A DNA stretch of 64,000 nt from Candidatus Nitrospira nitrificans (GTDB lineage: Bacteria; Nitrospirota; Nitrospiria; Nitrospirales; Nitrospiraceae): contig NZ_CZPZ01000012.1 of the NCBI RefSeq assembly GCF_001458775.1, forward strand, positions 1 through 64,000. The letters run 5' to 3'. The notes beneath the pieces were generated by a model. The model made no database searches, was not told the origin of the DNA, and was given only the letters and a program-made list of their open reading frames with translations. Numbering within the stretch: position 1 is the stretch's first letter; the number at the start of each line of letters is the position of its first letter. A program made the position numbers and the translations under genes. Below, in pieces: positions 58,766-64,000 of the stretch.

Positions 58766-59983
58766 ATGGCTGACAACATGAATCGACAGAAACCGAGCCC
58801 GTTCATTCTCATGATCAACGGAGGATCGTCCAGCATCAAGTTTGCTTTATTTCGACACATGGATTCTCCTGTGTCGGTGACACGCGGCATGGTCGATCGG
58901 ATCGGCCTGCCGAACAGCGAGATGCTTGTCACCGACGCGGCCACGCAACAATCGAGTCGTCGGACCGTTCACGCACCGGATCATCGTACGTGTGTCGGGT
59001 TTATAACCGAATGGTTGGATCAGCAGGTCGGTAGGGGGCGTCTCTATGCTGTCGGACATCGTATCGTCCATGGCGGCAAGACCTATAGCAGACCTGAACG
59101 AGTGACGCCCGAGTTGTTGGCGGAGCTTCGACGACTCTGTCCCTATAGCCCTGAGCATCTGCCGGCGGAAATTATCTTGATCGAATCGTTTCGTCGGTAT
59201 AATGCGAGGCTTACCCAAGTCGCCTGTTTCGATACGGCATTTCACCGGGACATACCGCGGGTGGCGCGACTGCTGCCGATTCCGAGGCGGTATGAGAAGC
59301 AGGGTATTCAGCGCTATGGGTTTCACGGGTTGTCGTACACATTTCTAATGCGAGAATTGAAGAGAGTGGGTGTGCCTGGCGAGGCCGAAGGCCGTGTCAT
59401 TCTCGCGCATCTCGGAAACGGAGCGAGCATGGCGGCGGTCAAGGATGGGCGTCCGATCGATACGACGATGGGCTTTACTCCGGCTTCCGGCCTTCCCATG
59501 AGCCGTCGATCGGGTGATCTCGATCCGGGGCTTGTGTCTTATTTGGCAAGAACAGAAGGCATGAACGCGGATGAGTTTCACAAGATGGTGAATACGGAAT
59601 CGGGTTTGCTGGGGGTCTCTGAACTCAGCTCCGACATGCGTGATTTACTGGAGCAGGAGCGGAGCGATCCACGAGCGGCCGAAGCCGTTGCGTTATTTTG
59701 TTATCACGCGAAAAAATGGATTGGGGCGCTCACTGCGACATTAGGAGGATTGGACACATTGGTCTTCACCGCCGGGATCGGGGAGAAGTCTCCGATCATT
59801 CGCGCGCGCATCTGCGCCGGCTTGGAATTTCTCGGCCTGTCGCTCGATCCGATGCGCAACGAGGCCGGTGAAGCGGTGATATCCAAAGAAGGCGGCAAGG
59901 TGGCCGTCCGCGTCATGCATACCGACGAAGAGAGCGAGATCGCCAGGTCTGTCCGGGAATTGCTCGGTGAACCGACACGATGA
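58766..59983 (+). CDS. ackA: Acetate kinase
   Basis: This 405-residue protein is an acetate kinase of the ASKHA superfamily, converting acetyl phosphate and ADP to acetate and ATP. Signatures are [67 protein letters not shown] and [10 protein letters not shown]. The stop overlaps the xfp start by four bases. A second Met at 58778 could be the true start. Confidence 0.95.
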   Translation: MADNMNRQKPSPFILMINGGSSSIKFALFRHMDSPVSVTRGMVDRIGLPNSEMLVTDAATQQSSRRTVHAPDHRTCVGFITEWLDQQVGRGRLYAVGHRIVHGGKTYSRPERVTPELLAELRRLCPYSPEHLPAEIILIESFRRYNARLTQVACFDTAFHRDIPRVARLLPIPRRYEKQGIQRYGFHGLSYTFLMRELKRVGVPGEAEGRVILAHLGNGASMAAVKDGRPIDTTMGFTPASGLPMSRRSGDLDPGLVSYLARTEGMNADEFHKMVNTESGLLGVSELSSDMRDLLEQERSDPRAAEAVALFCYHAKKWIGALTATLGGLDTLVFTAGIGEKSPIIRARICAGLEFLGLSLDPMRNEAGEAVISKEGGKVAVRVMHTDEESEIARSVRELLGEPTR

Positions 59984-62394
59984 ACGAGGAGATCATGCCA
60001 CGAATGAAGACGACAACACGAAACTCGGAATTGCTTGCGCGGATGGATGCCTATTGGCGAGCGGCCAATTATCTCTCCGTCGGCCAGATTTATCTGTACG
60101 ACAATCCGTTGCTGACACAGGGGCTGATACGCGCTCATGTCAAGCCTCGCTTGCTCGGTCATTGGGGCACGACTCCCGGATTGAATTTCATCTATGTGCA
60201 TCTGAACCGGCTCATCACGCGACATGATCTCAACATGATCTATATCGCCGGTCCGGGTCATGGCGGACCGGGTCTCGTCGCCAACGCCTACCTCGAAGGC
60301 ACGTACAGCGAAGTCTATCCGGACGTCTCGCAGGACGAGCAGGGCATGAAACGGTTGTTCAAGCAGTTCTCGTTTCCCGGCGGTATTCCCAGCCACGTCG
60401 CGCCGGAAACGCCGGGTTCCATTCATGAGGGCGGCGAATTGGGCTACTCATTGTCGCATGCCTATGGCGCGGTGTTCGACAATCCGGATCTCATCGCCGC
60501 CTGCGTGGTCGGCGACGGGGAAGCGGAAACCGGTCCCCTCGCCACGAGCTGGCATTCCAACAAGTTTCTGAATCCGGTCACCGATGGGGTCGTCCTGCCG
60601 ATTCTCCATTTGAACGGGTACAAGATCGCCAATCCCACGGTCCTGGCCAGGATCGGTCAGGACGAGCTGGAGCAACTGTTTCGCGGCTACGGCCACCGCC
60701 CCTATTTCGTCGAGGGCCGCGATCCGTCGGAGATGCACCGGCTGATGGCGGAGACGCTTGATGCCGTCATGCAAGACATCCGACGAATCAAAACGGAATC
60801 GCGCACAGAGGGCGCCCCAAAGCGACCGCTCTGGCCCATGATCGTGCTCCGAACACCCAAAGGCTGGACCTGTCCTCCGCAGATCGACGGCAAGCGGACC
60901 GAGGATTACTGGCGTTCGCACCAGGTCCCCATGGGCGACATGGACAAGCCGGCGCATGTGAAGATTCTTGAACAGTGGATGAAGAGCTACAAGCCTCAGG
61001 ACCTGTTCGACAAGTCGGGGCGATTGAAGCCCGAACTCGCCGAACTGGCGCCCAAGGGTGATCGGCGCATGAGCGCAAATCCTCATGCAAACGGTGGGTT
61101 GCTGTTGAAGGATTTACGGCTGCCGGATTTTCGTCGATACGCCGTTGCCGTGAAACAGCCCGGCGCCGTCCAAGCCGAGGCGACCCGCGTCATGGGAGCG
61201 TTTCTGCGGGACACGATGAAGATCAACATGGAGCGCCGGAACTTCCGCCTCTTCAGCCCGGATGAGAACAATTCCAACCGTTGGCAAGACGTCTTGGACG
61301 TCACCGACCGTGCCTGGATGGCGGAGCGCCGGCCCGACGACGACCACCTGGCGCCGGACGGCCGGGTGATGGAGATGCTCAGCGAGCACCAGTGCCAGGG
61401 CTGGCTGGAAGGGTATCTCTTGACCGGCCGACATGGCTTCTTCTCCTGTTATGAAGCGTTCATCCACATCATCGATTCCATGTTCAACCAACATGCCAAG
61501 TGGCTCAAGGTCTGCAACCGCATTCCATGGCGACGACCGATCGCCTCGCTGAATTACTTGTTGTCCTCCCATGTCTGGCGGCAGGATCACAACGGCTTCA
61601 GCCATCAAGATCCTGGGTTTATCGATCACGTGGTCAACAAGAAAGCCGAGGTGATCCGGGTCTATCTGCCACCCGACGCCAATACGTTGCTGTGTGTCAC
61701 CGACCATTGTCTGCGCAGTCGCAACCATGTGAACGTCATCGTGGCCGGCAAACAGTCGGCGCCGCAATGGCTCGACATGGATGCGGCGGTGAAGCATTGC
61801 ACGGCCGGCATCGGCATTTGGGAATGGGCGAGTAACGATCGGAACAGCGAACCGGACGTGGTCATGGCCTGTTGCGGCGATGTCCCCACGCTGGAAACGC
61901 TGGCGGCCGTCTCTTTGCTGCGGCAGTACTTGCCGGACGTGAAAGCGCGAGTGGTCAACGTGGTGGATCTCATGAAGCTGCAACCCTCCGCCGAACATCC
62001 GAACGGATTATCCGACAGGGACTTCGATGCCTTGTTCACGACGGACAAGCCGATCATCTTCGCGTTCCACGGCTACCCGTGGCTGATCCACCGACTCACC
62101 TACCGACGGACGAATCACAAGAATCTGCATGTGCGCGGGTACAAAGAAGAGGGGACCACGTCGACCCCGTTCGACATGGTGGTGATGAACGATCTCGATC
62201 GGTTTCATCTGGTCGCTGATGTCATCGACCGGATCCCCCTGCGCGGCTCGCGGGCCGACTATGCCAAGCAGGCCCTCCGCGACAAGCGCATCGAACACAA
62301 GCACTATATCGCCGAACACGGCGAAGACATGCCGGAGATCCGCCACTGGAAGTGGGGCGTGAGTCCGAAGCCTGCGCGAAAGGGGCGCAGGTAA
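59980..62394 (+). CDS. xfp: Phosphoketolase (xylulose-5-P/fructose-6-P)
   Basis: This 804-residue thiamine-diphosphate enzyme cleaves xylulose 5-phosphate or fructose 6-phosphate to acetyl phosphate. Family landmarks are [93 protein letters not shown] and the C-terminal [17 protein letters not shown]. It overlaps ackA, forming an operon that makes acetate and ATP from sugar phosphates. Confidence 0.96.
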   Translation: MNEEIMPRMKTTTRNSELLARMDAYWRAANYLSVGQIYLYDNPLLTQGLIRAHVKPRLLGHWGTTPGLNFIYVHLNRLITRHDLNMIYIAGPGHGGPGLVANAYLEGTYSEVYPDVSQDEQGMKRLFKQFSFPGGIPSHVAPETPGSIHEGGELGYSLSHAYGAVFDNPDLIAACVVGDGEAETGPLATSWHSNKFLNPVTDGVVLPILHLNGYKIANPTVLARIGQDELEQLFRGYGHRPYFVEGRDPSEMHRLMAETLDAVMQDIRRIKTESRTEGAPKRPLWPMIVLRTPKGWTCPPQIDGKRTEDYWRSHQVPMGDMDKPAHVKILEQWMKSYKPQDLFDKSGRLKPELAELAPKGDRRMSANPHANGGLLLKDLRLPDFRRYAVAVKQPGAVQAEATRVMGAFLRDTMKINMERRNFRLFSPDENNSNRWQDVLDVTDRAWMAERRPDDDHLAPDGRVMEMLSEHQCQGWLEGYLLTGRHGFFSCYEAFIHIIDSMFNQHAKWLKVCNRIPWRRPIASLNYLLSSHVWRQDHNGFSHQDPGFIDHVVNKKAEVIRVYLPPDANTLLCVTDHCLRSRNHVNVIVAGKQSAPQWLDMDAAVKHCTAGIGIWEWASNDRNSEPDVVMACCGDVPTLETLAAVSLLRQYLPDVKARVVNVVDLMKLQPSAEHPNGLSDRDFDALFTTDKPIIFAFHGYPWLIHRLTYRRTNHKNLHVRGYKEEGTTSTPFDMVVMNDLDRFHLVADVIDRIPLRGSRADYAKQALRDKRIEHKHYIAEHGEDMPEIRHWKWGVSPKPARKGRR

Positions 62395-62548
62395 ACAGCG
62401 AACCGCTCCAAGGTGAGACAACGTGCCGCGCATCCGGTCGGTGGTGCTTCTCCATATCTATGAATTTCCTCCCACAATATGCTATCGAATGGCCCCATGA
62501 AGGGTGTCCCGCTCGCGTCATGTGACAATACCAAAGGAGGGGAAAGGT

Positions 62549-63520
62549 ATGGGCCGGAGGGTGCTGTCTTGCGATCGATGGATGGTTGGAATACTTTCTC
62601 TTATGTTTCTGCTGGTAGGACCAGCCTATGCGGATGATGCGGACAACAAGAAGCCGGATGATCCGAAGCCGAAGGAGGTGCTCGATTGTCGATATGGGCA
62701 CACCTATAAAAAAAGCGACGGCGAAACCGTCGGAGAAGCCTTTCCTTCCGACGACGTCTTCCGTCCCCTCTTGGCGGACCCCAAGCAGCCGCAGTTCTTT
62801 GCGACTTGGCGAGCGACCCGATCACGAACCGACCGCACGACGTCCAACATCGGGTCGGTTGCGATCGGAGAAAACTTCGGCTTTTATACGAGGCGGGAAG
62901 GATGCAATGGATGGCAGATAAGCCTGCTCACCGGCATTTTTGCTCAATTCGACTTGGATGAAAAGAACGCCCAACTGATCAACACGGACTTCAATGTCGG
63001 CATTCCGATTACCTGGCGCTCGGGAAATTGGTCCGCGCGATTGCGCTATTATCATCAAAGCAGCCACATCGGCGACGAGTTTTTGGCGGCTAATCCAGGG
63101 TTCAAGTCGATCACGTTCATCCTTGAGGAAGTGGACGCGATTCTTTCCTATGAATACCGATGGCTGCGCCTCTATGGAGGAGGCGGGTATTTGGTGCATC
63201 GCGAGCCGGCCACGTTCGACCGCGGAAAGATCCAGTGGGGATTTGAGGCGCGGGCACCGTCGATGCGCACACGGATCTTGGGGTCGTTCCTTGACCAGCT
63301 GGTCGTGACGCCTGTGCTGTCGGCGGATTTCAAGTCGATAGAGGCGCACGGTTGGATCATCGACACCAATGTGCTCGGCGGTTTCGAATGGTCGCGAACC
63401 GGTTCGCTCCGCCGGTTTCGGATCTTGGCGACGTATTTCCACGGGTATAATCCCTATGGGCTGTTTGCGATCAACCAGAAAATCGAATCGATAGGGCTTG
63501 GGGCCTACTTCATGTTTTAG
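62549..63520 (+). CDS. DUF1207-family outer-membrane protein
   Basis: This 323-residue protein starts at ATG 62549 with AGGAGGGGAAAGG upstream. It has a signal peptide (GILSLMFLLVGPAYAD). The DUF1207-like body includes FPSDDVFRPLLADPKQPQFFAT, ENFGFYTRREGCNGWQ, LRYYHQSSHIGDEFL and a final GLGAYFMF strand. Such proteins are predicted to be outer-membrane beta-barrels. Function unknown. Confidence 0.8.
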   Translation: MGRRVLSCDRWMVGILSLMFLLVGPAYADDADNKKPDDPKPKEVLDCRYGHTYKKSDGETVGEAFPSDDVFRPLLADPKQPQFFATWRATRSRTDRTTSNIGSVAIGENFGFYTRREGCNGWQISLLTGIFAQFDLDEKNAQLINTDFNVGIPITWRSGNWSARLRYYHQSSHIGDEFLAANPGFKSITFILEEVDAILSYEYRWLRLYGGGGYLVHREPATFDRGKIQWGFEARAPSMRTRILGSFLDQLVVTPVLSADFKSIEAHGWIIDTNVLGGFEWSRTGSLRRFRILATYFHGYNPYGLFAINQKIESIGLGAYFMF

Positions 63521-63566
63521 CGGCTCTCGGAGCGCGGCCCCCGTCTTCTTACAAGGAGCGCGAGCG

Positions 63567-64000
63567 ATGAATAAAACAACCTCCTTTTCCATTTGGTACG
63601 TGCTCCTTGCCATTATGGCCGTGGTGCTCGTGCATGACTTTATTCATGCTCTGAACAAGGTCGAAGAACTGCCGTACAGTGAATTCAAGCGGTTGGTCGC
63701 AACGGGGAAAGTCGCGGAAGTGTCGGTGACCAACCATGTCCTGACCGGAAAGCTGAAAGCTGAGGGTGAATCAAAAGAGCAGAAGCCCTTCGCGACCGTA
63801 CGAGTTGAAGATCCCGACCTGGTTCGCGAACTCAACCAAAACGGCGTCACCTTCACGGGAGTCATCGAATCCACATTTTGGCGCGATCTCCTGTCCTGGG
63901 TGATCCCGGTCGCCCTATTCGCCGGCATCTGGTTCTTCATCTTTCGCCGGTTCGGCCAGGCCCAAGGCGGCTTCATGCAGGTCGGGCAATCCAAAGCGAA
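63567..64000 (+). CDS. ftsH: ATP-dependent zinc metalloprotease FtsH, N-terminal part
   Basis: The frame from ATG 63567 (AAGGAG upstream) runs to the window edge, 144 codons. A first membrane segment (SIWYVLLAIMAVVLVHDFI) is followed by the FtsH extracytoplasmic domain (VEELPYSEFKRLVATGKVAEVSV) and a second membrane segment (VIPVALFAGIWFFIF). RRFGQAQGGFMQVGQSKA is the canonical run-in to the AAA+ domain. The ATPase and protease lie beyond the window. Confidence 0.9.
   Translation, partial: MNKTTSFSIWYVLLAIMAVVLVHDFIHALNKVEELPYSEFKRLVATGKVAEVSVTNHVLTGKLKAEGESKEQKPFATVRVEDPDLVRELNQNGVTFTGVIESTFWRDLLSWVIPVALFAGIWFFIFRRFGQAQGGFMQVGQSKA

Overview
The window looks like a chromosomal segment of a Nitrospira-type bacterium (phylum Nitrospirota). 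That placement is an inference. It rests on the family content: very large PAS, GAF and receiver kinases, a chlorite-dismutase-fold protein beside a Rieske oxygenase, phosphoketolase with acetate kinase, many periplasmic and outer-membrane proteins of unknown role, and high-GC coding sequence. No rRNA or other decisive taxonomic marker is present.

Layout. 1-1.3 kb: the 3' end of an IS3-family element inserted in a NERD-nuclease/STAND-type ATPase gene. 1.6-7.6 kb (minus): a tight housekeeping operon trmFO-xerC-hslV-hslU-argB-M28 peptidase with a visible promoter. 7.7-9.6 kb: tRNA-Val and two lipoproteins. 9.6-13.2 kb (minus): a DksA-like protein, then recR, ybaB, dnaX, the SRP RNA and tRNA-Ser. 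13.6-17 kb: tRNA-Leu, tig, clpP, clpX. 17-24 kb: two PilZ-like proteins and a sigma-54 regulatory cluster with two NtrC-type activators, a histidine kinase and a small receiver. Two good -24/-12 promoters lie inside and just after this cluster. 25-33.7 kb: accessory metabolism and envelope genes: a 2-oxoglutarate oxygenase-like protein, a Cys-rich protein, the chlorite-dismutase-fold/Rieske pair, a cupredoxin, an SmbP-like protein, a formylglycine-generating-enzyme-like protein and a CopD-like membrane protein.

33.9-54.4 kb is a signalling island. It holds four paralogous HisKA_3 kinases with a C-terminal NarL-type receiver but no DNA-binding domain, one large classical hybrid kinase with three receivers, a CheR methyltransferase translationally coupled to one kinase, and a stand-alone receiver of the same family. 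The kinase-receiver linkers carry palindromic repeat elements, and in at least two genes a good internal ribosome-binding site precedes an ATG, so a free receiver could also be made. One kinase has an 11-copy GCT microsatellite in its ATP lid. Two of the kinase genes share a palindromic upstream motif.

54.4-64 kb holds PepSY, outer-membrane, universal-stress and Rnk proteins, a MarC-family protein, an ackA-xfp phosphoketolase operon, a DUF1207 protein and the start of ftsH. Three genes (a double kinase, a UspA protein and rnk) are each broken by one base, with homopolymer-length change a possible explanation in every case, so base-calling errors must be considered. Several remnants are clearly decayed: a DUF433/DUF5615 toxin-antitoxin pair, a duplicate of the 29.4-kb gene and an alcohol dehydrogenase tail.
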